A stretch of DNA of 64,000 nucleotides from contig OZ038510.1 in assembly GCA_964036315.1 (NCBI GenBank), positions 80,141,849-80,205,848 of the forward strand. The letters are read 5' to 3'. Made by a program: the position numbers and the translations under genes. This DNA comes from Acanthosepion esculentum (taxonomy: Eukaryota > Mollusca > Cephalopoda > Sepiida > Sepiidae). The notes beneath the pieces were generated by a model. That model saw nothing but the letters and a program-made list of their open reading frames with translations. It did not search any database and had not been told where the DNA came from. Each line of letters opens with the position of its first letter. Position 1 is the first letter of the stretch. This document shows, in pieces, positions 55,711-64,000 of this stretch.

Positions 55711-55799
55711 AACGGCGAGCCTGGTCTGTACCTAGATGAGTGACCGTTTGGGAATACCAGTTGCTTCTCGGCCTTTTGGCTAAGATCAAAGTGTAGTAG
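55711..55799 (+). pseudogene. 5S rRNA (3' half) / U2 snRNA (5' end) chimera
   Basis: 55711-55760 (aacggcgagcctggtctgta, cctagatgagtgaccgtttg, ggaataccag) follows the 3' half of animal 5S rRNA, including the TFIIIA C-box region (gatgagtgaccgtttgggaa). From 55764 to 55798 the sequence is cttctcggccttttggctaa then gatcaaagtgtagta, the conserved first ~35 bases of U2 snRNA with stem-loop I. The join falls at the shared gttgct/cgct sequence. Neither RNA is complete. snRNA- and 5S-headed SINEs are known classes, so this may be a SINE head or a template-switch retropseudogene. Identification is from recalled consensus sequences. Confidence 0.8.
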
Positions 55800-56537
55800 G
55801 AATTTCACGGAGACGAGAAGTTCTCCTCTTCTCAACTGGTCGCTTTCTTTGAGCATCAGCTTAAAGCCAAGATCAGGGCGGAAAAGGTGCGTCTCTCTTC
55901 GCTGAAATTCGGCAAATGTTGGGTGAGAGTTTCGCAATTTGGTGCGTGTGAGAGGAGCTGACCTTGAGGGGTTGTTAGACGCAACTTAGGAAAAAGGATT
56001 TTGAGCCACGGCTTGAAACCTCAGTCACCCCAGACTTGACCAAGGTATGATTGACCAACTGTCAGAACTAGCTAGAGAATGCAAGTACTTAGGCACCCTT
56101 ATTTGTCCCACATGTATTTTATTACCCCATCCCCTCCCAACCCTTTTAGATGAGAGATGTTCTTGTTCTCTGGAGCGATCAAACATGACCAATGTCTGAC
56201 ATTTCTTCCCAGTTAACGAGGATTTCTGCCGCATTTTCACCATTGGGCGGGACCCGATACTAACACATATTTATTTTGCAGGTTTCATTGTGTATATTCA
56301 TTGTATCCCCCGCCCTGTTTTTCTGTAAATAAAATTTCATATTAGGATCCTAGTGGAATACTTGAGGTATTTTGGTAATTGTGGTGCGAGAGTTTTTGTT
56401 GCCAATGTGGTATTATGGTGAAAGGATTATTGTCAGTACGACTGGGTTCATGAGAGCGACTAGCTAGTTATGAGTTAAGACTAGAGAAGACCACTCCTTT
56501 TCCCCCTCCTCCAATTTCGCCCTTGTGGCATATTTTG
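55800..56537. other. Unassigned DNA downstream of the 5S/U2 chimera
   Basis: The first ~180 bases have an uninterrupted plus frame (FSSSQLVAFFEHQLKAKIRA, then EKVRLSSLKFGKCW), which is not recognised; it may be the body of the chimeric element. An AATAAA lies near 56330. No other feature was supported. Confidence 0.4.
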
Positions 56538-56543
56538 ATACAT

Positions 56544-56820
56544 GATACATGCCTGGCACAGGGATTCATCCCTGCGCTGGTGGTATCGCGGCTACGTCTA
56601 GCTATGACCAGCTTTGACCAGCTCTGACCAGCTTGGACAAGCTAGGACCAGCTAAGACCAGCCAAGACCAGCTATGACTAGCTATGACCAGCTCTGATCA
56701 ACTTGGACAAGCTACGACCAGCAAAGTCCAGCGGCCTGGGTGGAAACACTCGGGACCCCCTCCCTCCCTCCCCACGTTAAAAACCGACCTTGTGGTCACA
56801 ACCTGACTCAGTGGGGGTGT
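56544..56820 (+). repeat. snRNA-like composite repeat, unit 1
   Basis: In order: gatacatgcctggcacaggg resembles the U1 snRNA 5' end (12 of the first 14 bases); tgcgctggtggtatcgcggc then ta resembles the U4 snRNA 5' end with a 2-base gap; then a ~10-bp minisatellite of gaccagct variants (about 56597-56732); hairpin gggtggaaacactc; and a tail ccccacgttaaaaaccgacc then ttgtg. Unit 2 at 56898-57083 repeats this order with a shorter minisatellite. The snRNA assignments are tentative; the unit-to-unit identity is clear. Confidence 0.6.
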
Positions 56821-56832
56821 GTCATGTAGATA

Positions 56833-56890
56833 CAAAGTGTAGTATCTGTTCTCAGATCGCTCGCTTGATCAGCCTTTTGGCTGAGATTCG
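56833..56890 (+). pseudogene. U2 snRNA-like segments in permuted order
   Basis: caaagtgtagtatctgttct then cag (56833-56855) matches U2 positions of about 27-48. It is followed by atcgctcgcttgatcagcct then tttggctgagat (56857-56888), which resembles U2 positions 1-27 with an insertion, including the stem-loop agccttttggct. The order is the reverse of U2, as if at a junction between tandem U2-headed units. It lies between the two composite units. Confidence 0.6.
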
Positions 56891-56897
56891 ATCACTT

Positions 56898-57083
56898 GAT
56901 ACATGCCTGGCACAGGGATTCGTCCCTGCGCTGGTAGTATCTCGGCTACGTTTAGCTATGACCAGCTCTGGCCATCTTGGACAAGCTAAGACCAGCTAAG
57001 ACCAGCGGCCCGGGTGAAAACACTCGGGTCCCCACGTTAAAAAGCGACCTTGTGTCACAACCTAACTCAGTGGGGGGGGGGTT
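56898..57083 (+). repeat. snRNA-like composite repeat, unit 2
   Basis: gatacatgcctggcacaggg, tgcgctggtagtatctcggc, four or five gaccagct-type minisatellite units, hairpin cccgggtgaaaacactcggg (8-bp stem with one mismatch), then ccccacgttaaaaagcgacc and ttgtgtcacaacctaac. The tail aligns with cccacattaaaccggccttg at 27.64 and a near-identical form at 63.5 kb. Confidence 0.65.
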
Positions 57084-57094
57084 AAGTCGCTATA

Positions 57095-57252
57095 CGTTTC
57101 GATGGTGTAATGGATAATGGCTCGGATGTGTTAATCAGGGAACTGAGTTCAAATTCCAGTTGGATTTGTTATATTCATTTACGCGCAAATAACACTGGGA
57201 AAGATATGAAACTCCTTCTTCTCTCCCCAGCTATGGGTTAATTAGTAAAATC
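57095..57252 (+). mobile_element. tRNA-derived SINE, truncated copy
   Basis: A-box region gatggtgtaatggataatgg, B-box region gagttcaaattccag, then tatattcatttacgcgcaaa and cccagctatgggttaatta. It has the same order as the copy at 18361, ending after the first quarter of the body. Confidence 0.8.
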
Positions 57253-57319
57253 ATTATTATCTCCTCCACCAAAAAATAAATAAAATTAAATATTTAAATT
57301 TCTTTATTAAATATCCCTT

Positions 57320-57440
57320 ACAGGTGTTGATATGCCGCTAAAAAAAAACAAGCAAATCATTACTAATATTTTCTTGTTTTTATTTCACTGCCAGTAACCC
57401 CTTACGTCTTAGTGGCATTATCGCCTTGCTTGGGGTCAAA
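57320..57440. repeat. D2 head fragment and LINE 3' UTR fragment
   Basis: ggtgttgatatgccgctaaa near 57323 is a minus-orientation trace of repeat D2. cttacgtcttagtggcatta then tcgccttgcttgggg at 57400-57434 is the jockey-type LINE 3' UTR motif also seen at 22.78 and 55.47 kb, here without coding sequence. Confidence 0.6.
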
Positions 57441-57500
57441 TGGTTAAAAAGAAACTTTTTTGTTTCTTACAAGTCATGTATACGGTGTTTTTAACAATTG

Positions 57501-57737
57501 TTGGTTTGGTGCATAATTATCAGGCGTTTTTTAATTACTATTTATTATGTAAAAAGAAACATAACCATTCAACAATAACATTTTTAAATGATTATTCCGG
57601 AGCGTCTGATTATCGGCACACATTTTTATAACCTGAAAATAAAATGATATTTTTATTAAAAAATGTAGACAATACAGCAATTTTTATTAAGAAATAACTC
57701 GCCTACAAAAACGCCTGATAATTATGCACCAGGCCAA
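57501..57737. mobile_element. Miniature inverted-repeat element (MITE, 237 bp)
   Basis: The left end ttggtttggtgcataattat then caggcgttttt and the right end, reverse-complemented ttggcctggtgcataattat then caggcgttttt, form ~31-bp terminal inverted repeats with two mismatches. A TA follows the right end (57738-57739); the left has tg, probably a mutated TA. The interior is AT-rich with no transposase. A Tc1/mariner-derived MITE is the best reading. Confidence 0.75.
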
Positions 57738-57939
57738 TACATTTTTTTTTAAAAAGAATCGTGTTGTGGGTGTAGTGAAATTTATAGGTGCAGATCTGCG
57801 TCTTATACAAGAAAACTTATCGCAATTGCATTAAACTAATCAGATTTAATTGGAGAAGAGATCGAAGGAGCTTTTTAAAAGGATTATTTTAATCATACGA
57901 GAACTTATGCAAATTTAAAGCTGTTTATTTAAATTTAAA

Positions 57940-58250
57940 ATCGATCTTTAGGATAAACTTTAAGATCAATTCAAAAACGGAAAATAAAATAAAATATTGA
58001 ATTTAAAATATTCGGTATCAATTTTTTTTTTACGATCTATTCAAAAGAAAGAAAAAAATTAACATCGATTTTAAGGATTACGTTTAAGATCGATTAAAAA
58101 AAAAACCGGTCAAAATAATTAAATCTAAATTTTAAAATGATCTTCAAGATTAATTTTGATATCGATTGAAAAGAAAAAAATGAAACAGAATATAATTTAA
58201 TTTTAAAAATCGAACCTCAGGATTATCTTCAAAAAATCAATAATTTCAAT
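57940..58250. repeat. Degenerate AT-rich tandem repeats
   Basis: Three or four diverged copies of a segment combining atcgatttttaggatta-like and tttaagatcgattaaaaa-like blocks, about 90-110 bp apart. Too diverged to define an exact unit. Confidence 0.5.
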
Positions 58251-58464
58251 TCTTTTTTCTTTCGCATATATCTCGTGTAAAACGCTGACACATATGTACA
58301 TATAAGTAAAAGATAAATATGGGATAAAGAGATATATGTTTAGTTTATACTTCAATGTTACAGCGATCAGAATGTCGGTCATTTGTGAGCGAGGTTAATA
58401 TCTCAATACCAGGGGCTAGGGACCGCTCCTTTTCAGGCGGCACCATAAGAGTTACGATCATGGT

Positions 58465-58725
58465 TTATACCTGAGGCGATTTAAAAAGAAAATGAAGTCT
58501 TACGCCATATCTCGTTGAAATACCGAAATCGAACCCCGGAAATAGTGGTAAGACAATGAGAGGCTTGCCACATCCCGCCCGTGAGAGAGAGGTTGGAAGA
58601 GAGGTTGGAGAATAATTCGTCACCCACAAAATCTCGGATAGTCTAGAGAGACATGCAACCGTGCAAACATGACAACAGTACTCCATTTTGGGGCCTGATC
58701 TGGCTCTTGTAACATGAACAATCAG
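58465..58725 (-). pseudogene. Jockey-type LINE C-terminal fragment
   Basis: The minus strand reads RARSGPKMEYCCHVCTVACL then SRLS, the KSxIRPKMEYCCHIW region of jockey-type LINEs. It is followed in shifting frames by sequence equivalent to PLSHRRxVASLSLxYRYF. Short and frameshifted; no 3' UTR motif was found downstream. Confidence 0.65.
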
Positions 58726-58819
58726 GTACTTATTGGATGGATACTGAAAGCCAACCATTTTTACCGGCATCTTTAGCAATGGATTCTATGTACGGTTTCC
58801 ACTTGAAGTCAGGTGTGAG

Positions 58820-59166
58820 TACTACAGAAGGATGCTGAGGATATGGATCGAGCATGTGAGCAACGATGAGGTCTTGGAGAGGATGCTTAGGTGGAAGCTT
58901 ATGCTTAACATAAAGAAGAGGCAGATGAAATTCCTTGGACACATAATGAGAAAGGAAGGCCTGGAGAATCTGATACTCACGGGACGAATAGAGCGGAAAA
59001 GAGTCAGGGGAAAGCAACGCATGGCATACGTGGCGGCCTGGGCAGGTGGATGGCGGAGCGTGGTCTCGGGGAGTTGGCAGAAACACAAAACCTGTTGAGA
59101 GCCACAATGGATAGGGAGAAGGGAAGAGCCATGATCGCCCACGTCCTTAAAGGACACGGCACATAA
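58820..59166 (+). pseudogene. Endonuclease/RT-type LINE, C-terminal end
   Basis: The plus strand reads EYYRRMLRIWIEHVSNDEVL, ERMLRWKLMLNIKKRQMKFL, GHIMRKEGLENL and KRVRGKQRMAYVAAW. After frameshifts it ends RAMIAHVLKGHGT with a stop at 59164-59166. This is the familiar C-terminus of LINEs annotated as endonuclease-reverse transcriptase (WRRMLRIxWTxxxxNEEVL ... LGHxxRxE ... GRGRxR), distinct from the jockey-type family. Only the last ~115 residues are present. Confidence 0.85.
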
Positions 59167-59536
59167 AAAGAAAAGTCTTTCAATGTACGGTGCCTCCATG
59201 TGTAGACATTCGTTCATTGAGACTGTCGGTAGTCCGAGGTTCGATCGGCGATGATGGAATGTAGGTATTTTGTTTTTCGGGGCATTAAATATGACTACAT
59301 AGTTTTTACCCCCACTAAATAGTTTGTGCTAGATTAGAAGAAAATATTGGAGAATATCAGTTTGAAAATTCTATAGCATATTCCTCTGCAGACAGTGAGA
59401 TCTTTAAATTAACCAGGTTTAGTTCTGAGGAGAAAATGTTTCTACCTGATGCAACGAATGACAATTTTGGTGCAATTCTTTTTGTGCTTGAAATACGTCA
59501 AGGAATATCATACTGTAATTTAAAAAATATTCAAAT
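59167..59536. other. Unassigned DNA
   Basis: No gene recognised. The block tttacgaaccccacattt near 59535-59555 recurs as tttacgaaccccaccttt near 60154, so part of this stretch is duplicated about 620 bp downstream. Confidence 0.4.
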
Positions 59537-59731
59537 TTACGAACCCCACATTTGTATCATTTCTCTTTCTTCTTTATTTTTATAAAATAAAATATTGTTT
59601 TCAGGGAGGGGGGCATCTTCACGTGAATACGTTGCAATCGAAACTGTCACTCCCTTGTGGACCTGTACAACCATAACGAATGCTGCACCGTGATCACCAG
59701 CTGAGACATAACTCTTTGGATGCAGAGCCAT
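59537..59731 (-). CDS. Unrecognised 64-codon frame, possible exon
   Basis: The minus-strand frame starts MALHPKSYVSAGDHGAAFVM and continues VVQVHKGVTVSIATYSREDA before an AT-rich, lower-complexity end. The first ~45 residues have balanced composition and alternate strands and turns like a real protein. No family was recognised. There is no clear splice acceptor at its start, and a GTGAAG donor-like site lies within YSRED. It could be a host exon, a transposon remnant or chance; no neighbouring exon was identified. Confidence 0.2.
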   Translation of the reverse strand: MALHPKSYVSAGDHGAAFVMVVQVHKGVTVSIATYSREDAPLPENNILFYKNKEEREMIQMWGS

Positions 59732-60309
59732 GGTCTCTCGAAACCGACGGAAGACACATATATCAAATCTGATACCATTATTAAACCTTAAACGGCGGGA
59801 ATTATCAAATGCTCTTTCCTTGGAGATCAGCGGACATCACTAATTGAGCTTTGACTTTTTTTCCAAGTCTAAGGGCATCTTTGATTCAGGGTTCAAGTCT
59901 AACTAACCAAATTGGCTACTCTCGGAATTAATAGGATTTACATAATTAGCTGCGGCATTTACCTGCAAAAAACTGGAAGAAAGCAAACCAAGACAGTTCT
60001 ATGAGTACATTGGTATTTCTCAGAGAAAAGAGGCGAAGAATGGTGACAATTTGTGGCAAGGAATATTGGTGAATAGTAAAGTGGGATAATCCAGCGGGAT
60101 AATCCAGCTGGATAATCCGCTACAGACAGTGAGAAATCTTATTAAAATTTCAACTTTACGAACCCCACCTTTGATTTATTTCCCTTTTTTACTTTTTTTA
60201 AAAAGTAAAACGAATTAAAATGTCTTTTTCATAGTCTTTAGTTTTCGCTTTAATTATGTTTAAAGCGAAAACATTTTTTATTCGCCATTTACCGCGCACG
60301 TTCAAATTC
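59732..60309. other. Unassigned DNA with a short coding-like stretch
   Basis: On the plus strand at about 59950-60088, one frame reads AAFTCKKLEESKPRQFYEYI then GISQRKEAKNGDNLWQG before a stop. No family was recognised. Three short tandem ggataatccag motifs occur near 60085-60118. Confidence 0.35.
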
Positions 60310-60745
60310 GGTTTGGATTGGTTTGTTTTACGGTATATCAACCTCAATAGGTTATTTAATGCCGACAAGATTTTTATTGCTGGTAATATTTTTGTTCAAA
60401 AATATATCGATGGTAATATTTTTTGATTGTTTTTTTTTTTTTTTCAAAATGTATTGCTGGTAATAATTTTTTTACCAAAATGTATTGTTGGTATTAAAAC
60501 CTATTTTTACACTTTCATAGTGTTTTGAGCCCAGTTTGGGGTTAACTAATTGCTCATAGATGGGGCCCTAACAGATACTACCACCCCGGGTCAGGGTGGA
60601 CCTGGGAACACCAGCAATTAAGAGAGAGTTCCACGCTTCACAAAACCTCCTGATCAGAGGCCTTGCTGTCGGGTATAGTTTATCATCTTACCCAGGACAC
60701 GGATGTAGTTTATCGTCATACAAAGGACGGGTGCACGTTCATGCA
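60310..60745 (+). repeat. Dispersed repeat D2, copy 2
   Basis: Collinear with 26039-26380: ggtttgttttacggtatatc, aggttatttaatgccgacaa, aaatgtattgctggta, gtcagggtggacctggg, aacaccagcaattaag and gaggccttgctgtcgg. It is longer because of an extra internal ~100-bp duplication (aatatttttgttcaaaaata). The segment gtagtttatcgtcatac is also repeated within it. Confidence 0.8.
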
Positions 60746-60782
60746 AACTTTTTCCGCCAGCTAACGGTCAAAGAAATATAGC

Positions 60783-60783
60783 G

Positions 60784-60828
<45 letters not shown>

Positions 60829-60829
60829 T
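60783..60829. repeat. (ATT)n microsatellite
   Basis: About 15 copies of TTA/ATT; the poly-isoleucine frame on the minus strand is an artefact. Confidence 0.96.
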
Positions 60830-60927
60830 CTTTTGATTTCTGATGTATCATTTCCTTCCAGGTCCCAACCAGAGACCTAATGTCAGATATGGATTCATGA
60901 CATTTGCCACAGATCATTTTTGTAAAA

Positions 60928-60928
<1 letters not shown>

Positions 60929-61019
<91 letters not shown>
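60929..61019. repeat. (CA)n(TA)n compound microsatellite
   Basis: About 12 CA followed by about 32 TA, immediately beyond the 3' end (minus strand) of the following LINE. It may have grown from the LINE tail. Confidence 0.96.
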
Positions 61020-61021
<2 letters not shown>

Positions 61022-61023
61022 TT

Positions 61024-62700
61024 TACGTAGATAAAGCCATTCGTAATGTGTGGGCTGTACTTGTGACTATAATTTTTTGTATCCTTTTTATGTCATGGGC
61101 TATTAGGAATCCCTTCAATGAGTCTATCGGAACCTTTTTCAAACAATCCGAGGGCTCTAACTAACAGCTGGAATTATTGATGTCCTCATGTGCCACATTT
61201 TTGAGATTTTCATTTCAAGATACCAATTTTTTTCAGTTTCCTTTCCGTAGAAGTTGCAGATTTTCCAGTGCAAATATTGGCCCAATCTGTCATGCGATGT
61301 TTTATATTCAGTGGGTGCCAGTACCGTGCAACCTGAAAAAAGATGGTCAACTGTTTCTAGATATTTATCACAGAATCTGCATTTTGGGTTAACAGAATTT
61401 TCAGTATGTGTGCTTGATAATTTCTAGTTAACAAGCATTTGTCTTGTACAGCAAGAATAAAATCTTCCGTTTCAGCTTTTAACCCTGCACTACGTAGCCA
61501 CTGATGAGTATGGGTTTTGTCTACGTCAGCTTGTTTGGTACGGGCAGAGTATTGGCCATGAAGCGGTTTATCTTGCCATTGTTTCTGTATCTGGTCGGTT
61601 GCATTTGTCTTTGCTTTCTTTTTTTAAGTATTTTACAGCTTCAGTCTAAATATTTTGATTTAGTTGTATTTATGCACCCATTTGTAACTCTATTTTGAAC
61701 TTTTTGGCTTCCTTTATTACGGAATAAAGTCGCTTACTACTTTCGTGATCTTTGACACATATCATCATCCAGTCTTCTGTAGTTTCCAGGTATCTTTGAG
61801 GGCCAATTGTTGTAGTTTTGAAAGACAGTTCTAGTTGAACTAATCCTTTGCCTCCTTCAGATCTGGGCACGTAGAGACGATTAACATCAGCTTTCGGATG
61901 GTGCATGGTGTGGCAGGTGAGAAGCTTTCTCGTTTTGGCTTCCATTCACTTAATTTCAGCCATGGTCCAGTTAAGGATGTTGAAACTGTATTCCACCCCA
62001 TGACTTTTTTAAAAATTCAGCTCGGTATTCAGTACCAGACGCACACGCTAGTATTCATTTCTTACATTCTGCTTCATTTGGGTGTGTTTTATTCCGTCTC
62101 TTTCGCTAATACCTAGGTACTTGTAGGCTTCATCTTGTTCTAGTACCCTACTCTGGGTGATAAAATCTAAATCTATTGAGTGTGTTTCTGTAATTCTCCC
62201 TTTCTTGAATGTTACTTTTGCACATTTATCTAATCCGAAATCCATACCTATGTCGTCACGGAACCATTTCAACTCATTGTCGTCTTTGGCAAAGAGTCTG
62301 AGACGATAGTATAGTAGGTGACCGAATATTTTCTTTTTTTAGCTTGTAACCATAGCTCTTGTTGTTTAGTTCATGCGTAAGGAGGGACAGACGAAACAGA
62401 AGGTGTGACAGGGAGTCTCATTGAAAGATTCCTCGTCAGATATTCAGGTGGTTGCAGATGGCAGTGCCTCTGGAGTGATTTAGGTATAACGTGGTGGTTC
62501 ACATTCCCATGCTGAGTTTAAGGAAATTTACTATCAGGGGGGAGACTTTGTACATTTCCAAAATTTTTTAAGTATCCAAGGGTGTGGCACACTATCGAAC
62601 GCTTTACGGTAATCAATCCACGCTGCGCTAAGATTTCTACATCGTCTCCTGCAATTTTCCAGGATAATTTTGTTTATCAGTAGTTGATCTTAGCAAACAT
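61024..62700 (-). pseudogene. Non-LTR retrotransposon with R2-like architecture, degenerate
   Basis: Minus-strand order: AAWIDYRKAFDSVPHPWILK (RT), HLLYYRLRLFAKDDNELK, DDIGMDFGLDKCAKVTFKKG, QSRVLEQDEAYKYLGI, RKLLTCHTMHHPKADVNRLY, SEGGKGLVQLELSFKTTTIG, HQWLRSAGLKAETEDFILAV, CRFCDKYLETVDHLFSGC (CCHC zinc knuckle) and TAHTLRMALST with a stop. The catalytic YxDD box is missing: HLLYYRLRL stands where LLYMDDL is expected. An internal deletion removes the segment between the WIDYRKAF motif and that box, and several frameshifts and stops are present. The 5' half is absent. This family is unrelated to the jockey-type copies. Confidence 0.85.
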
Positions 62701-62781
62701 ATAAACGTCTGCTGCATCCATTTTGTTCCAGTAAAAAAATGTTGTTTGCTTCGAAAAAGGAGTAAGTACGTTTCGTCAGGA

Positions 62782-63010
62782 CAGAAGGCCCAAAATAAAA
62801 AAGGAAATTTACGGAACCTTTAGAAATTAACCCGAAAAGAAAAAGATGGTGAACATCTTTCATTTCATACCATGTCTACAGAAAAAGGAAAAGAATGAGT
62901 AAAAAAACACATCTCCTCACTTATGAATTTTGAATTACCAGAAAAGCATATAGATTATAGGAAATTATTAACATTATAATTTACCATTAAACGTATCTAA
63001 TTTTTCATTA
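62782..63010 (+). repeat. Direct repeat, left copy (partner at 63570)
   Basis: cagaaggcccaaaataaaaa, ggaacctttagaaattaacc, cgaaaagaaaaagatggtga and catctcctcacttatgaa recur in order at 63570-63800, about 788 bp downstream, with scattered substitutions. The two copies bracket the GC-rich hairpin element. Confidence 0.9.
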
Positions 63011-63329
63011 TTTAGGAATAATGAATGGAAACCTTAATAAAAACGGACTGTTGTTAACACGTAAAATGTTTGTCGTAAAACTAAAAAAACATTGTGAGCG
63101 TAATTCCTGTTCTCGCTTTTTCGAAGTGGTTGTTTCTGATTTTTTTGTGAAAAAGGGTTTATTTGGTTGAATAAAAAGTATTGTTTGGGAATTATAAAAA
63201 AGAAAGACTCTATACGAAGTCAGGCTGAAAAGGTGGGGGGGGGGTTGTGGTGTCCTCCCTCTAAAGAGTCTATTTTGGACTTTTCCGCTTACTATAAGAT
63301 TAGTAGGAGAGAAGGCCTTGGGGGAACAG

Positions 63330-63525
63330 TGCTAGACTGTTCATTGCTGTCAAACTCTCCGCCTCGGCGGAGAGGAACTCTGACGAAGCTTTGCCGCAGG
63401 GCAAAGTTTCGTCCGGGTAGGTAGACAGTCCCTGAACCAGTTTATACGAGTTCTAAAGGGAATATTTTGGGCCGAGCCTACGGGCTCGGAGTACCCACAC
63501 TAAACCGGCCTTGTGCCACATACAC
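63330..63525 (+). repeat. GC-rich multi-hairpin dispersed element, copy 2
   Basis: Hairpins in order: ctctccgcctcggcggagag (perfect 9-bp stem), gacgaagctttgcc paired with ggcaaagtttcgtc (14 bp, one mismatch), and ccgagcctacgggctcgg. They are followed by the tail cccacactaaaccggccttg then tgccacat. The last hairpin and tail match 27617-27668; the first two hairpins are not in that copy. It lies between direct repeats at 62782 and 63570. Confidence 0.75.
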
Positions 63526-63567
63526 CCTTGCATACATACCGCATACATACCGCATACGTACCAGAGC

Positions 63568-63800
63568 TCAGAAGGCCCAAAAGAAAAAAGGTAATTTACG
63601 GAACCTTTAGAAATTAACCCGAAAAGAAAAAGATGGTGAACATATTTCATTTCATGACATGTCTACAGAAAAAGGAAAAGAAGGAGTAAAAAAAAAAACA
63701 TCTCCTCACTTATGAAATTTGAATTACCAGAAAAACACAATACGCATTGGATTATTAGAAATTATTAACATTATAATTTAATATTAAAACTATCCATTTT
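63568..63800 (+). repeat. Direct repeat, right copy
   Basis: Partner of 62782-63010; see shared blocks there. It differs by small A-tract length changes and by catatttcatttcatgaca for catctttcatttcatacc. Confidence 0.9.
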
Positions 63801-63907
63801 TTCTTAAGATTATGAGACCGTCGTCCCTGTAGAGTCCGGTGTCATTTCTATCTATTATTTTGCTTAGTTCGTGTAGTAAGTAAATACCTACGATTTCGCA
63901 TGAATAA

Positions 63908-63910
63908 TAA

Positions 63911-64000
<90 letters not shown>
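63908..64000. repeat. (TA)n(GA)n compound microsatellite
   Basis: About 30 TA followed by GA to the end of the window, where it is cut. Confidence 0.97.

Noticed and set aside
55689..55937. 82-codon minus-strand frame
   Set aside because: It runs antisense through the 5S/U2 chimera and has no recognisable domain.

Overview
The window is AT-rich nuclear DNA from a multicellular animal. It carries no recognisable intact host gene. The evidence is numerous long (TA)n, (CA)n and (TG)n microsatellites, tRNA-derived SINEs, decayed jockey-like and other non-LTR retrotransposons, Tc1/mariner elements with TA target sites, and two very large tandem satellites. The mixture fits an invertebrate, possibly a mollusc or another lophotrochozoan, but nothing here fixes the phylum. 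Nearly all translated frames longer than 60 codons are either microsatellite artefacts or broken transposon proteins.

Layout. 1-4.3 kb: a jockey-type LINE fragment, three copies of a TA-flanked repeat (two arranged as a long inverted repeat), a tRNA-Ser(CGA)-like pseudogene, and SINE pieces. 4.3-17.7 kb: a satellite of 169-bp units (about 79 copies) with clear higher-order structure. 17.7-28.5 kb: a SINE dimer, LINE pieces, a 95-98-bp array framed by direct repeats, a 107-bp array, inverted-repeat elements, long (TA)n tracts, a candidate solo LTR and a hairpin-rich element between (TG)n tracts. 28.5-45.9 kb: a 25-bp minisatellite (close to 700 copies) with several levels of higher-order repetition. 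45.9-47.3 kb: 192-bp composite units that join this minisatellite to one end of a Tc1-like transposon; the last unit runs straight into the full-length, inactivated DD37E element (47.3-48.5 kb). 49.1-50.7 kb: a second dead Tc1-like element (DD34E type) and an extra copy of one of its ends. 50.7-54.5 kb: AT-rich DNA, a duplicated repeat with a hairpin, a 90-bp array homologous to the 107-bp array, and a Gypsy-like LTR. 54.5-57.3 kb: a jockey-type LINE, a 5S rRNA/U2 snRNA chimera, two units of a repeat with snRNA-like segments, and a SINE. 57.4-64 kb: a MITE, three different LINE fragments, dispersed repeats, a multi-hairpin GC-rich element and terminal microsatellites.

Nothing here works together as a pathway. 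The interest lies in how repeats are built: a transposon end captured and amplified by a satellite, snRNA/5S chimeras that appear to share a 3' tail with hairpin-rich repeats elsewhere in the window, and satellites with nested higher-order units. Motif matches to 5S, U1, U2, U4 and tRNA are from reading and recalled consensus, not from a search.
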